64,000 bases of DNA from Paraglaciecola sp. T6c (GCF_000014225.1 NC_008228.1:1674001-1738000); one strand, 5' to 3'; shown: positions 1 to 9,560, numbered from the stretch's first letter. Notes: generated from the letters alone by a model not told the origin. Numbers and translations: made by a program.

Positions 1-160
1 TGTCTTTGTGTTCTAATTGCTGAATAACATCCAACAAGTGCTTTATTTTCTGGCGATCTCGACCGAGCTCTTCACTGAACCATAAGCCGAGCGTTTCCGC
101 TCCCATTTCAAAAATGGCGGCAGGCTCTGCGCGATCATTGCGAATAAATTGATAATCCAT
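1..160 (-). CDS. yacL: YacL family protein (UPF0231), 3' part missing
   Basis: Only the first 53 codons lie in the window; the gene runs off the left edge. The ATG is complementary to 158-160 and the product begins MDYQFIRNDR, followed by an acidic region with a GLWFSEE segment. This matches the start of the small acidic YacL/UPF0231 family (E. coli YacL begins MDYEFLRD and has HWFNEE at the equivalent place). Family function is unknown. It is the last visible gene of a minus-strand series that includes the metallopeptidase and VF530 genes. Identification is by recalled similarity of the N-terminus only. Confidence 0.75.
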   Translation of the reverse strand, partial: MDYQFIRNDRAEPAAIFEMGAETLGLWFSEELGRDRQKIKHLLDVIQQLEHKD

Positions 161-181
161 TAGGTGTCCAAAAAGATTGAG

Positions 182-676
182 TTAAAAAATGTCGCCCCGG
201 GCTTCGATCTGAGTTAAGTAAACTCGCAGATCAAATTCCAATTGGTGGTAATCCGGCAGCATATGTAAACATAGTTGATAGAATGCTTTGTTGTGATCTT
301 TCTCTTTTAGGTGTGCTAATTCGTGCACTACAATCATATTGAGGAAGGGCTCTGGAACACGTTTGAATAGCGTACTCACGCGAAGCTCATTCTTGCTTTT
401 GAGTTTCGCGCCCTGCACCCGTGAAACATACGTGTGTAAACCTAACGCATGGTTAACCACATGTATTTTTGGATCAAATGCGATTTTACTAAGCGGTGCA
501 GACTTACGCATAAAACGGTTCTTTAGGCCCATAACATATTGCCGTAATGCATTGTCGTTGCTCACGTCATGCGCATGGGGATAGCATTTGAGCAAATAGT
601 CTTTTAATTTATCTTGCTCAAGGAGCTGCTCTATTTTGTCTTGCAGGTGTCCAGGGTATGCAGCTAAGTACTTCAT
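182..676 (-). CDS. YgjP-like (DUF45, M48-type) zinc metallopeptidase
   Basis: A 164-residue protein with the zinc protease motif HELAH at residues 118-122 and another histidine at 128, inside a C-terminal YgjP-like metallopeptidase domain. The reading frame could be extended upstream to 727, but that would overlap the end of the VF530 gene. The start MKYLAAYPGH at 676 gives a 19-base gap and a sensible N-terminus, so it is preferred, although no strong ribosome binding site is visible. No signal peptide or membrane segment is seen, so it is probably cytoplasmic. Substrate unknown. The metallopeptidase fold call is solid; any role is unassigned. Confidence 0.8.
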   Translation of the reverse strand: MKYLAAYPGHLQDKIEQLLEQDKLKDYLLKCYPHAHDVSNDNALRQYVMGLKNRFMRKSAPLSKIAFDPKIHVVNHALGLHTYVSRVQGAKLKSKNELRVSTLFKRVPEPFLNMIVVHELAHLKEKDHNKAFYQLCLHMLPDYHQLEFDLRVYLTQIEARGDIF

Positions 677-695
677 TGTATAAATATTAATGACT

Positions 696-989
696 CTACT
701 TTTTAGGCTCAGGCCAAACAAATTCACCAGTAGAAGCGGGCGCTTGAACGGTTTTCTTAGGGGATGAAGATTTGCTTCTAGTGGTATACAAATAAAGCTC
801 TTCGACTTTGGCTCTAGCCCAAGGCGTTTTGCGTAAAAACTTTAAGCTTGATTTAACGCTTGGATCGCTTTTGAAACAATTGATTTTTACTTGCTCGTGC
901 ATTCGCTCCCAACCTAGCTTTTCGACCAGTGTTTCCACTATGTGTTGCAAGGTTAAGCCGTGCAAGGGATTGTTTTTTTGAACTGTCAT
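696..989 (-). CDS. VF530 family DNA-binding protein (DUF2132)
   Basis: A 97-residue basic protein. Residues 7-68 carry the VF530/DUF2132 signature: [17 protein letters not shown], then [20 protein letters not shown] and a terminal VEELYLY. The family is named for Vibrio fischeri VF530, whose structure was solved, and it is annotated as DNA-binding. The C-terminal 25 residues are a lysine/serine/proline-rich tail that looks unstructured. It lies 66 bases after the SpoVR gene on the same strand and could be co-transcribed, but no promoter or terminator was identified between them. Confidence 0.85.
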   Translation of the reverse strand: MTVQKNNPLHGLTLQHIVETLVEKLGWERMHEQVKINCFKSDPSVKSSLKFLRKTPWARAKVEELYLYTTRSKSSSPKKTVQAPASTGEFVWPEPKK

Positions 990-1055
990 TCTGTCACATC
1001 TGAAATAGTTTGATATTGGGCAATATAATCTGCGACGTTAGGACCAGGAGGTACG

Positions 1056-2621
1056 CTAAATTATGATGCCTGTTAGGGGTTGTGAATTCTCTACCGGCTG
1101 ATCCGGGTAGGTAGCAAGTGTTTGCCGTGAACCGTGTTCGTCTATTTGCTCTAATTTAACAGAAAATCCCCACAAATGATGTAGATGCTTTAACACTTTA
1201 TGTTGGCTGTCAGCCAGTGGAACACCGTTTTGTGGTAAATATGACAAGGTTAAAGAGCGGTCGCCTCGGGAGTCTACATCATACACTTGTATATTTGGCT
1301 CAAGATTACTCAAGTTATATTGCGCGGATAGCTTCTCTCTGATGGCGTGATAACCGGCTTCGTCATGAATGGCGGAAACATCGAGAAACGCGTTTTGTTC
1401 ATCATCTTCAATGGCGAAAAACTTAAAATCACGCATTAGCTTTGGTGACATAAACTGACTGATAAAGCTTTCATCCTTAAAGTTTTGCATAGCGAAGTGG
1501 ACTGTTTCCAACCAATCTTTGCCTGCAATTTCAGGAAACCATTGGCGGTCTTCATCAGTGGGTGATTGGCAAATGCGCTTTATGTCCATAAACATATTGA
1601 AGCCGAGTGCATATGGATTGAGGCCTGAATAATTCGGTTGATTATATGCCGGTTGTGCCACCACATTGGTATGGCTGTGTAAAAACTCGAGCATAAACTT
1701 ATCTGTGAGTTTACCCTCATCGTAGAGATGGTTAAGTATATGGTAATGCCAAAAGCAGGCCCACCCCTCGTTCATAACCTGCGTCTGTTTTTGTGGGTAA
1801 AAATACTGAGATACTTTACGCACGATACGTACTAATTCTCGTTGCCAAGGTTCCAACAAGGGGGCGTTCTTTTCGATAAAATAGAGCACATTTTCTTGTG
1901 GCTCAGAAGGGAACCTTCGATTAGGTTCACTGCTTTTAGCTTCAGACTTGGGCAAGGTACGCCATAATTCATTCACTTGAGATTGGATATGTTGCTCACG
2001 ATTTTGCTGGCGCTCCCGCTCGATCTGCATGGATATTTTCTGCGGCCGTTTGTAGCGGTCAACGCCGAAATTCATCAACGCATGACAAGAGTCGAGCACA
2101 TTCTCGACTTCACTCACACCATATTTTTGTTCGCACTTAGCCACATAATTTTTGGCAAATAATAAGTAGTTTATGATAGAGCTAGCGTCTGTCCATGCTT
2201 TGAAAAGATAGTTGTTTTTGAAAAACGAGTTATGGCCGTAACAAGCATGGGCTATTACCAGTGCTTGCATAGGCATGGTGTTCTCTTCCATTAGATAGGC
2301 GATGCAAGGGTCTGAATTAATAACGATTTCGTAGGCCAATCCCATTTGGCCGCGGCGATAATTTTGCTCTGATTGAATAAATTTCTTGCCATAAGACCAA
2401 TGGGCGTAATTAACCGGCATACCGATACTCGCGTAGGCATCCATCATGTGTTCAGCGGTAATAATTTCTATCTGGTTGGGATAAATGTCTAAGCCATAAT
2501 GTTTCGCTACGCGATCAATCTCTTGTTCGTATTCGGTCAAAAGCTCGAAAGTCCAGTCGGGGCCATCGCTTAGCACATCTGAAGTTTGCTTGTGCTGCAC
2601 ATCTGCTTGAGTATTTTTCAT
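1056..2621 (-). CDS. ycgB: SpoVR family protein (YcgB)
   Basis: A 521-residue soluble protein of the SpoVR/YcgB family, close to the usual length of about 510. It shows the conserved core with MNEGWACFWHYHI and the NPYALGFNMFMDIKR segment. The name comes from Bacillus subtilis SpoVR (spore cortex formation), but in proteobacteria the gene occurs without sporulation, with prkA and yeaH, and is linked to stationary phase or stress; its biochemical activity is unknown. It starts only 3 bases after yeaH ends, so translation is almost certainly coupled. This is the third gene of the conserved prkA-yeaH-spoVR unit. Confidence 0.93.
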   Translation of the reverse strand: MKNTQADVQHKQTSDVLSDGPDWTFELLTEYEQEIDRVAKHYGLDIYPNQIEIITAEHMMDAYASIGMPVNYAHWSYGKKFIQSEQNYRRGQMGLAYEIVINSDPCIAYLMEENTMPMQALVIAHACYGHNSFFKNNYLFKAWTDASSIINYLLFAKNYVAKCEQKYGVSEVENVLDSCHALMNFGVDRYKRPQKISMQIERERQQNREQHIQSQVNELWRTLPKSEAKSSEPNRRFPSEPQENVLYFIEKNAPLLEPWQRELVRIVRKVSQYFYPQKQTQVMNEGWACFWHYHILNHLYDEGKLTDKFMLEFLHSHTNVVAQPAYNQPNYSGLNPYALGFNMFMDIKRICQSPTDEDRQWFPEIAGKDWLETVHFAMQNFKDESFISQFMSPKLMRDFKFFAIEDDEQNAFLDVSAIHDEAGYHAIREKLSAQYNLSNLEPNIQVYDVDSRGDRSLTLSYLPQNGVPLADSQHKVLKHLHHLWGFSVKLEQIDEHGSRQTLATYPDQPVENSQPLTGIII

Positions 2622-2624
2622 AAG

Positions 2625-3908
2625 CTAAGCCACTCCTGATTGTTTTTCTATGCCTTGGTCGAACAGCTCCCTGAAAACTGGGTAAATGTCATCAACATCA
2701 ACAATATGCTTAATGGCAAAATTATTATGGGTTTCGCTGAGCTTTTCATATTCATGCCAGAGCTTTTGATGTTGACGTGCAGTAATTTCGATATAAGCGA
2801 AGTAACGCACCGCAGGCAGCAAGCTCTTCTCGAGTAATTCAGTGCACTTGGCGCAATCGTCTGTCCAGTTATCTCCATCAGATGCCTGTGCTGCGTATAT
2901 ATTCCACTCATGACGAGAGAAACGCTGCTCTATGATTTGCTTCATCAATACTAAGGCACTTGATACAATCGTGCCGCCGGTTTCTGTTGAATAAAAAAAT
3001 TCTTGTTCGTCGACCTCTTTGGCTTGAGTGTGGTGATGTATATAGACGACCTCGACGTCCTTGTAGGTGCGTGTTAAGAATAAATACAGCAAGATATAGA
3101 ATCGTTTGGCTTTGTCTTTGGTGGCTTGGTCCATTGAACCCGACACATCCATTAGGCAAAACATAACGGCTTTGCTTGAAGGTATGGGGCGTTTTTGATA
3201 ATTGCGAAAGCGCAGGTCGAAGGTATCGATGAAGGGCACGCGAGCAATCGCCTTTTCCAACTGCGTTATCTCTTCTTTTAGCTTTGCCAGCATATGTTGA
3301 TCAGGCAGACTAGATTCGAGGGCTTCAGCAAGCTGCGCTTGCAGTAACTTTAATTGCGCTTTTTTACCGGCACTGAGGGCGATGCGTCGAGCTACCGACC
3401 CTTTTAAAGATCGCACTACATCTAAATTACTCGGGACACCGTCTGATACAAATCCCGCTCGATAGCTTTCATATTCAACCAGTTTATCCTGCTGTGTTTT
3501 CTCGAGATTCGGCAGGATCAGATTTTCAAAAAGAAGATCTAGATATTCGTCTTTTGAAATTTGAAAAACAAAGTCGTCTTGTCCCTCACCGCTATCACTG
3601 GCGTTGCTATCCCCGCCTTGTCCTGCACCCGAATCGGGGCGTTTGATCTTATCCCCCGCGGTGAATTGATCATTGCCGGGATGCACGATGCTTCTGGCAC
3701 CCCCTTTACCTGTATGAAAAATTGGTTCAGATATATCTCGGCTGGAAATGCCGATTTTTTCACCACTGGTCACGTCGGTGACACTGCGTTTGTTGATTGA
3801 ATCAGACACCGCCTTCTTAATTTGCTCCTTGTAACGGCGCAGGAAACGTTGGCGGTTGACTGTACTTTTTCCTTTGCCGTTGAGCCGTCGATCAATAAAA
3901 TGGGCCAT
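2625..3908 (-). CDS. yeaH: YeaH/YhbH family protein (DUF444, VWA-like)
   Basis: A 427-residue DUF444 protein. After a basic N-terminus and a Gly/Asp-rich linker (about residues 65-112), the C-terminal half has a von Willebrand A-like fold with a metal-ion-dependent adhesion site, DVSGS at 254-258. The Bacillus homologue YhbH and E. coli YeaH are encoded beside the PrkA kinase and are thought to act in the same stress pathway; molecular role unresolved. It lies between prkA (53 bases upstream) and spoVR (3 bases downstream). Length and order agree with the conserved operon. Confidence 0.93.
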   Translation of the reverse strand: MAHFIDRRLNGKGKSTVNRQRFLRRYKEQIKKAVSDSINKRSVTDVTSGEKIGISSRDISEPIFHTGKGGARSIVHPGNDQFTAGDKIKRPDSGAGQGGDSNASDSGEGQDDFVFQISKDEYLDLLFENLILPNLEKTQQDKLVEYESYRAGFVSDGVPSNLDVVRSLKGSVARRIALSAGKKAQLKLLQAQLAEALESSLPDQHMLAKLKEEITQLEKAIARVPFIDTFDLRFRNYQKRPIPSSKAVMFCLMDVSGSMDQATKDKAKRFYILLYLFLTRTYKDVEVVYIHHHTQAKEVDEQEFFYSTETGGTIVSSALVLMKQIIEQRFSRHEWNIYAAQASDGDNWTDDCAKCTELLEKSLLPAVRYFAYIEITARQHQKLWHEYEKLSETHNNFAIKHIVDVDDIYPVFRELFDQGIEKQSGVA

Positions 3909-3961
3909 ACTACTTTACCTCAATGGATTCCATTGGAGCGCTGTTGTTTACCAGTGCCACA

Positions 3962-5884
3962 TTAAGAAGATTTCCTCACCCGTAAATACCATTCGCATAA
4001 CAATCTGACTTGCTTTTGGGTGTAGCCTTTTTCGGCCATACGGGCGACAAAATCATCGTGTTTTTTCTCGTCTTCCGCAGAGCCTTTTTTGTTAAACGAT
4101 ATAACGGGTAATAGATCTTCAGTGTTGGAAAACATTTTCTTTTCAATCACAGTGCGTAATTTTTCGTAGCTGGTCCAGCTTGGGTTCTTGCCTTTATTAT
4201 TGGCTCTAGCGCGCAGCACGAAATTGACTATTTCATTGCGAAAATCTTTAGGGTTGCTTATACCTGCGGTTTTCTCAATTTTCTCAAGCTCAGTATTCAG
4301 CGCTTCTCTGTCAAATAGCTGGCCGGTTTCAGGATCTCGATATTCCTGATCTTGGATCCAGAAATCCGCATAAATGACATATCGGTCAAACAGATTTTGA
4401 CCGTATTCAGAATAGGATTCTAAATACGCGGTTTGGATCTCTTTACCAATAAATTCCACGTACTTGGGGATCAGATAACCTTTTAAATGTTCTTTGTATT
4501 TATCAGCAATTTCGCTGGCGAATTGCTCACGTTCAATCTGGCGCTCGAGTACGTAAAATAAATGCACTGGGTTGGCGGCCAATTCCTGTGGATCAAAATT
4601 AAAGACGCGAGACAATATTTTGAATGCAAAGCGGGTCGATAGACCTTGCATGCCCTCGTCCACACCTGCGTAATCTCGGTACTCTTGATAGGACTTGGCC
4701 TTAGGATCCGTGTCTTTCAAGCTTTCACCGTCGTACACCCGCATTTTTGAATAAATGCTTGAGTTTTCAGGCTCTTTCAAACGAGATAACACACTGAACT
4801 GGGCTAGGGTTTCTAGCGTGTCTGGGGCACATGGGGCACCGGATAGTTCACTGTTATCGATGAGTTTGCGATAGATCTGCATTTCTTCTGATACGCGCAA
4901 GCAATATGGCACATTGACAATAAATACACGGTCAAGAAAGGCTTCATTGTTCTTGTTATTGCGAAAGGTTTGCCACTCTGACTCATTTGAGTGGGCCAAT
5001 ATTACGCCTTCAAAGGGCAGGGCAGACAATCCTTCGGTGGAATTGTAATTACCTTCCTGAGTGGCGGTTAACAAGGGGTGAAGCACTTTTATAGGCGCCT
5101 TAAACATCTCCACAAACTCCATTAGGCCCTGGTTTGCGCGGCACAATGCTCCTGAATAGCTGTAGGCATCAGGGTCATTCTGGGCAAAGTGCTCTAAACG
5201 CCTGATATCCACTTTGCCGACTAAGGCGGAGATGTCTTGGTTGTTCTCATCACCGGGCTCGGTTTTAGCAACCGCAATCTGATCGAGTATTGAAGGGTGT
5301 AACTTGACCACCTTAAACTTTCGGATGTCCCCGTTGTATTCATGTAAGCGTTTACGTGCCCATGGTGACATGACGGTTCTTAGGTAGCGATGTGGAATAC
5401 CATACTCGTTAAGCAGCAATGAGCCGTCTTCATTCGAATCAAACAAACTAAGGGGGTGGTCGTTCACCGGGGAGTCTTTGAGTACGTAAATTGGCTGTTG
5501 CTGCATCAGTTCTTTTAGCTTCTCTGCTAAAGAAGACTTGCCACCACCGACAGGGCCAAGCAGGTATAACACTTGTTTCTTTTCTTCCAGCCCCTGAGAA
5601 GCATGCCGAAGGTAAGACACGATTTGTTCTATTGATTCTTCCATGCCATAAAATCCGTCAAACGCTGGGTAACGAGCGATGATTCGGTTAGAAAAAATAC
5701 GGCTTAAGGTGGCATCTTTGGCGGTGTCGACCATTTCTGGTTCACCGATTGCTTTAAGAAGACGTTCTGCTGCATTGGCGTATGCTGAATCATCTGTTTT
5801 ACAGATTTCTAAGAATTCGTCGATGGTTAATTCTTCTTCTTTACGGGCTTCGTACCGTGTCTGATATTGCTCTAAAATTCCCAT
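3962..5884 (-). CDS. yeaG: PrkA/YeaG family serine protein kinase (AAA+ ATPase)
   Basis: A 640-residue PrkA protein, the full expected length. An N-terminal AAA-type ATPase domain contains a Walker A loop GPVGGGKS at residues 110-117; the C-terminal half is the PrkA kinase-like region. E. coli YeaG and Bacillus PrkA have been described as Ser kinases, with later work on PrkA proposing an AAA+ protease function, so the activity is debated. It leads the minus-strand unit prkA-yeaH-spoVR. A GAGG sequence sits about 6 bases before the ATG. In enterics these genes respond to nitrogen starvation and RpoS; no sigma-54 box could be confidently placed here. Confidence 0.93.
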   Translation of the reverse strand: MGILEQYQTRYEARKEEELTIDEFLEICKTDDSAYANAAERLLKAIGEPEMVDTAKDATLSRIFSNRIIARYPAFDGFYGMEESIEQIVSYLRHASQGLEEKKQVLYLLGPVGGGKSSLAEKLKELMQQQPIYVLKDSPVNDHPLSLFDSNEDGSLLLNEYGIPHRYLRTVMSPWARKRLHEYNGDIRKFKVVKLHPSILDQIAVAKTEPGDENNQDISALVGKVDIRRLEHFAQNDPDAYSYSGALCRANQGLMEFVEMFKAPIKVLHPLLTATQEGNYNSTEGLSALPFEGVILAHSNESEWQTFRNNKNNEAFLDRVFIVNVPYCLRVSEEMQIYRKLIDNSELSGAPCAPDTLETLAQFSVLSRLKEPENSSIYSKMRVYDGESLKDTDPKAKSYQEYRDYAGVDEGMQGLSTRFAFKILSRVFNFDPQELAANPVHLFYVLERQIEREQFASEIADKYKEHLKGYLIPKYVEFIGKEIQTAYLESYSEYGQNLFDRYVIYADFWIQDQEYRDPETGQLFDREALNTELEKIEKTAGISNPKDFRNEIVNFVLRARANNKGKNPSWTSYEKLRTVIEKKMFSNTEDLLPVISFNKKGSAEDEKKHDDFVARMAEKGYTQKQVRLLCEWYLRVRKSS

Positions 5885-6105
5885 AACTCGACCTCACATA
5901 TAGAAAATTTTCTGGCTTCACTGGTAAGATTAGACCCTTATTGGCATTTGTATGTTTCAGATTTAGAACAATATTTTCTAGAGAATGCTAAAAACTGATT
6001 TTTAAGCACTAACGAAGTTGGCGCAAAAGAAGCGCAAAGTAGGCAAGACTGAATGGAGTATGAACAGGCGTCTATTATTGGCACAAGCGGGAAGACAGCA
6101 GATAC

Positions 6106-6133
6106 AAAAAAGCCTCGATTTATCGAGGCTTTT
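6106..6133 (-). terminator. Rho-independent terminator of sodB
   Basis: Stem AAAAGCCTCGAT with complementary ATCGAGGCTTTT, loop of two to four bases, followed on the minus strand by a T run. It lies about 40 bases past the sodB stop codon. Confidence 0.85.
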
Positions 6134-6171
6134 AAATCATCTTCTGATTACGTTAATCAGACCAGAACCGC

Positions 6172-6753
6172 TTAAGCGAAGTTGCTCGCTGCGAAATCCC
6201 AGTTTGCTAGTGCCCAAAAACCTTCAAGGTACTTAGGACGAGCATTACGATAATCGATGTAGTAAGCATGTTCCCACAAATCTACTGTTAGTAGAGGGGT
6301 AACACTTGCATCCGTTAACGGGGTACCTGCGTTGCTAGTGTTAACGATGTCTAGGCTGCCATCAGCAGTTTTTACAAGCCAAGTCCAGCTTGAACCAAAG
6401 TTGTTAACTGCTTTGTCGTTTAATGCGGCTTTGAAGTCTGCGAAAGAACCCCATTTAGCATTGATTGCATCAGCAAGAGCGCCAGTTGGCTCGCCGCCGC
6501 CATTAGGGCTTAGGCTGTTCCAGTAGAACGTGTGGTTCCAGATTTGAGCAGCGTTATTGAAAACTCCGCCTTCTGACGATTTAACGATCTCTTCAAGATC
6601 TTTATTCGCCATATCAGTACCTTCAACCAAGCCGTTTAGCTTAGTAACATAAGTCGCGTGATGCTTGCCGTAGTGATATTCCAACGTTTCAGCTGAGATA
6701 TGTGGTTCTAAAGCATTTTTTTCATACGGAAGAGCTGGTAGTTCGAAAGCCAT
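6172..6753 (-). CDS. sodB: Iron superoxide dismutase
   Basis: A 193-residue cytoplasmic Fe-SOD, the length of E. coli SodB. Metal ligands are visible as the His of HYGKHH near residue 27, the His of WNHTFYW near 74, and the Asp and His of DLWEHAYY near 157 and 161. Glutamine in NNAAQIWNH, the Fe-type position in the N-terminal domain, favours iron over manganese. It converts superoxide to peroxide and oxygen. A strong terminator follows it. It is divergent from grxD, and bfd and a peroxiredoxin are close, giving a redox and iron neighbourhood. Confidence 0.97.
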   Translation of the reverse strand: MAFELPALPYEKNALEPHISAETLEYHYGKHHATYVTKLNGLVEGTDMANKDLEEIVKSSEGGVFNNAAQIWNHTFYWNSLSPNGGGEPTGALADAINAKWGSFADFKAALNDKAVNNFGSSWTWLVKTADGSLDIVNTSNAGTPLTDASVTPLLTVDLWEHAYYIDYRNARPKYLEGFWALANWDFAASNFA

Positions 6754-7019
6754 GATAATTCTCCATTTAAAGTTAACAAAAATCGTGTGTCTAACCTTGT
6801 GTAAACGCTAATGTTTTATACACGAATATAAAACGGTTTGTCCAAAGTTATCCTGAAACCCAGTCACCGATCTTAGGGCGCTTAAGGTACATTACAAGGG
6901 GTAAGCTTGATAATAATTTGAAACCAATAAAGATCACAAGGCAGCATTGGTATATTGCCTTGAAAACGGTAAACTTGACCGCATTACTAGCGTTAATAAA
7001 ATTTTGAGTGAGAATATTT

Positions 7020-7349
7020 ATGGAAACAGTTGAAAAAATTCAGCAACAAATCAGTGAAAACCCCATTCTTCTTTATATGAAAGGGTCACCTAAATTGCCT
7101 AACTGTGGCTTTTCAGCTCAGGCATCACAGGCATTGATGTCTTGTGGCGAAGAGTTTGCTTACGTTGATATTCTGCAAAACCCTGACATTCGTTCAGAAT
7201 TGCCAAAATACGCTGACTGGCCTACTTTTCCACAGTTGTGGATCGACGGTGAGCTTATTGGTGGTTGTGACATCATCATGGAAATGGTTCAGCAGGGCGA
7301 ATTGCAAACAATCGTTAAAGAAAGCGCTGAAAAACGCGCTGATAAGTAA
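7020..7349 (+). CDS. grxD: Grx4-type monothiol glutaredoxin
   Basis: A 109-residue monothiol glutaredoxin with the CGFS active site at residues 29-32 and the upstream KGSPKLPN loop typical of the Grx4/GrxD class. These proteins bind a glutathione-ligated [2Fe-2S] cluster and take part in Fe-S cluster transfer and iron sensing with BolA partners. The ATG at 7020 is preferred over an in-frame GTG at 7008, because METVEKI is the usual family start. It is divergent from sodB across about 260 bases and has its own terminator. Monocistronic. Confidence 0.95.
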   Translation: METVEKIQQQISENPILLYMKGSPKLPNCGFSAQASQALMSCGEEFAYVDILQNPDIRSELPKYADWPTFPQLWIDGELIGGCDIIMEMVQQGELQTIVKESAEKRADK

Positions 7350-7408
7350 CAAAGCCTGTTGCTCTAAACGACGTCGATTGGCTGCGTTTAGAACAGTTAG
7401 TCATCCAT

Positions 7409-7440
7409 AAAAAAAGAGTCCTGTAGGACTCTTTTTTTAT
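7409..7440 (+). terminator. Rho-independent terminator of grxD
   Basis: A-rich lead, stem AAGAGTCC with GGACTCTT, short loop TGTA, then seven T residues. Located 60 bases after the grxD stop. Confidence 0.9.
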
Positions 7441-7534
7441 TTGTGTCCTGTTCCCTGCGTCGTAATACTAATGAACGCTAAAAAGGCACTGATTTTTTGG
7501 TGTTCCTGGCGAGTGTTGACTCCGCTAGGTTGGG

Positions 7535-7729
7535 TTAACACACTTCTTTAAATAGAGATTCATCAATAATCGTGTTGTCAACGATGCTTTGCGCCATACG
7601 CACACATTTGCCGCACTGATCACCCACGCCAAGCGCTTCACGTAACTGGCGCATATTGCCCACACCGTCTTCGCGAACGGCCTGTTTAATAGCTTTGTCG
7701 GTAATGCCGTGACACAAACAAACGTACAT
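7535..7729 (-). CDS. bfd: Bacterioferritin-associated ferredoxin
   Basis: A 64-residue Bfd protein with the four cluster cysteines arranged as CLC near the start and CGKC near residue 41. Bfd carries a [2Fe-2S] cluster and donates electrons to bacterioferritin to release stored iron. The frame is open for 55 further codons upstream, but the start MYVCLCHG is the family start and has an AAGG Shine-Dalgarno (TAAGGTTAATTATG). No bacterioferritin gene is in the window. A Fur-like site lies about 25-45 bases upstream, fitting induction under iron starvation. Confidence 0.93.
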   Translation of the reverse strand: MYVCLCHGITDKAIKQAVREDGVGNMRQLREALGVGDQCGKCVRMAQSIVDNTIIDESLFKEVC

Positions 7730-7754
7730 AATTAACCTTACTGAATATTGATGT

Positions 7755-7773
7755 AAATGATAATAATTGTTGT
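7755..7773 (-). promoter_or_regulatory. Fur-box-like site upstream of bfd
   Basis: TGATAAT-A-ATTGTTG at 7758-7772 matches the 7-1-7 Fur operator TGATAAT-N-ATTATCA at 11 of 14 positions, with one half-site perfect. It lies just upstream of bfd, a classic Fur-repressed gene. Site by eye, not scored with a matrix. Confidence 0.55.
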
Positions 7774-7995
7774 TTGCAGTACTTTCAAGTATTTCTTTTG
7801 TCAATTTGTACATTAAATAGTCTAGATTGATTTCTACTTGATAGTGTGAGGTGAAGAGGCCGTAAAATCTGACTCGCCACTTGGTTTTTGCCAAACCATA
7901 CCTACATTATTGGTTCGTAAAAGAGTGTGATAACCCGTTAATAGTCGTTACACTATGCGCCAGCATATTTTAAACCCAAAGAATGGAGATCAAAA

Positions 7996-8601
7996 ATGAG
8001 TGTACTAGTTAGTCGCCCAGCCCCAGATTTTACCGCCGCAGCCGTATTAGGAAATGGCGATATCGTTGAAAACTTCACCCTAAGCGAAGCAATCAAAGGT
8101 CAAAAAGCAGTATTGTTTTTCTACCCTCTTGATTTCACTTTTGTTTGCCCATCTGAATTGATCGCTTTTGATAAGCGTTACGATGAGTTCAAAAAACGTG
8201 GCGTAGAAGTGATTGGTGTGTCTATTGATTCTCAGTTTACCCATAACGCATGGCGTAACACTGCTATCAATGACGGCGGTATCGGTAAAGTGAAATACGC
8301 TATGGTTGCTGATGTTAAGCACGAAATTTGTCAAGCATACGATGTTGAGCATCCAGAAGCTGGCGTTGCTTTTCGTGGTTCATTCTTGATCGACGAAGAA
8401 GGCGTTGTGCGTCACCAAGTGGTCAACGATCTTCCTTTAGGTCGTAACATTGACGACATGCTTCGCATGGTTGATGCGCTTAACTTCCATGAAGAACATG
8501 GTGAAGTATGCCCAGCCGGTTGGCAAGCTGGTGAAAAAGGTATGGTAGACAGCCCTGAAGGTGTTGCTAGCTATCTTTCAGAGAACGCTGATTCGCTTTA
8601 A
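7996..8601 (+). CDS. Typical 2-Cys peroxiredoxin (AhpC/TSA family)
   Basis: A 201-residue typical 2-Cys peroxiredoxin. The peroxidatic cysteine is C51 in DFTFVCPSE and the resolving cysteine is C172 in VCPAGW near the C-terminus. It reduces hydrogen peroxide and organic peroxides using thioredoxin or AhpF-like partners; no ahpF is adjacent, so a thioredoxin-linked role is likely (inference). GGAG lies 8-11 bases before the ATG. A terminator follows at 8657-8698. Belongs to the same oxidative stress neighbourhood as sodB and grxD. Confidence 0.95.
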   Translation: MSVLVSRPAPDFTAAAVLGNGDIVENFTLSEAIKGQKAVLFFYPLDFTFVCPSELIAFDKRYDEFKKRGVEVIGVSIDSQFTHNAWRNTAINDGGIGKVKYAMVADVKHEICQAYDVEHPEAGVAFRGSFLIDEEGVVRHQVVNDLPLGRNIDDMLRMVDALNFHEEHGEVCPAGWQAGEKGMVDSPEGVASYLSENADSL

Positions 8602-8656
8602 TTCAACGCTGATCCGCTTTAATACTCTGTAGCGTGATGCGTTATAGATGAAGTGA

Positions 8657-8698
8657 TAAAAAAGCCGCTGTGATCTTATGTGAACAGCGGCTTTTTTG
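8657..8698. terminator. Bidirectional terminator between peroxiredoxin and rnt
   Basis: Stem AAAAAAGCCGCTGT paired with ACAGCGGCTTTTTT. A and T tracts flank both sides, so it can serve both the plus-strand peroxiredoxin and the convergent minus-strand rnt. Confidence 0.9.
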
Positions 8699-8715
8699 TG
8701 TCTGCGAAATAAGGC

Positions 8716-9351
8716 TTAGTCATGCTCTGGGGTAGGCCAACCACATGCGCTTTGCCATTTATTAACAATATAACAATAGAGTTCAGCCGTTTTCTGGGTG
8801 TCATATAAGGCTGAATGTGCTTCGCTTTGATCGAAACTAATATTGGCCGCTTGGCATGCTTTGACTAATACCGTTTGCCCCAACGCTAAACCTGATAGCG
8901 TGGTGGTATCGAATGATACGAATGGGTGAAACGGCGTACGCTTAATTTTACTGCGTTCGATAGCGGCATTGATAAAACCTAAATCGAATGCGGCGTTGTG
9001 CGCCACCATTACTGAGCGCTGGCAGTCAGCGTCCTTTTGCTCTTTGCGAATTTGCTTGCACAAGTCTTTCATGACTTCTGTTTCATCTAATGCTCCCCGC
9101 AGGGCGCACCAAGGATCTATCCCGTTGAACTCTAACGCCGCTTTTTCTAAGTTAGCCCCTTCAAAGGGAACCACGTGATAATGAAACGTTTTATCTGGGG
9201 TTAAAAAGCCATCGGCGTCCATTTGGGTCGTAATTGCAGCGACTTCAAGCAACGCGTCGGTTTGCGCATTAAAGCCCGCTGTTTCAACATCTACGATAAC
9301 GGGAAAGTAGCCTCTGAATCGGTCTTTTAGGAGAAATTGGGGATCTGACAT
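8716..9351 (-). CDS. rnt: Ribonuclease T
   Basis: A 211-residue DEDD-family 3'-5' exoribonuclease (E. coli RNase T is 215). Exonuclease motifs are visible: DVETAGF (D21, E23), HNAAFDLGF, and the [14 protein letters not shown] region with the catalytic His/Asp. RNase T trims tRNA 3' ends and matures stable RNAs. It is divergent from motY, an arrangement also seen in Vibrio, which supports both identifications. Shares a bidirectional terminator with the peroxiredoxin. Confidence 0.96.
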   Translation of the reverse strand: MSDPQFLLKDRFRGYFPVIVDVETAGFNAQTDALLEVAAITTQMDADGFLTPDKTFHYHVVPFEGANLEKAALEFNGIDPWCALRGALDETEVMKDLCKQIRKEQKDADCQRSVMVAHNAAFDLGFINAAIERSKIKRTPFHPFVSFDTTTLSGLALGQTVLVKACQAANISFDQSEAHSALYDTQKTAELYCYIVNKWQSACGWPTPEHD

Positions 9352-9476
9352 AGCTACCTATAGCGATAAAAATAAGGCGTGATTATGTCAACTATCTGCA
9401 CACGTCGCTACCCTATATACTTAATAATCTAGCGAACTATAATCTTTAGTAGACTGGGCAAGCGGTGAATTCAGGG

Positions 9477-9503
9477 TTAAGCTTTTACCGTGGGAGTCGA
9501 TAA
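9477..9503 (+). promoter_or_regulatory. Sigma-28 (FliA) promoter of motY
   Basis: TTAAGCTT, 11-base spacer, GTCGATAA. The FliA consensus is TAAAGTTT-N11-GCCGATAA, so 13 of 16 positions match with exact spacing. It lies 58 bases before the motY start codon. Confidence 0.75.
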
Positions 9504-9560
9504 CCAATGCACAGGAGCAGTGATTGCTCATGAAGCGGAATTAATCAAACGAAAAGACTT

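Noticed and set aside
6018-6236. 72-residue plus-strand frame between prkA and sodB
   Set aside because: It reads across the sodB terminator and the antisense of the sodB 3' end.
7730-7894. 55-codon N-terminal extension of bfd
   Set aside because: Would be unlike any Bfd and would contain the Fur-like site; the AAGG ribosome site fits the internal ATG.
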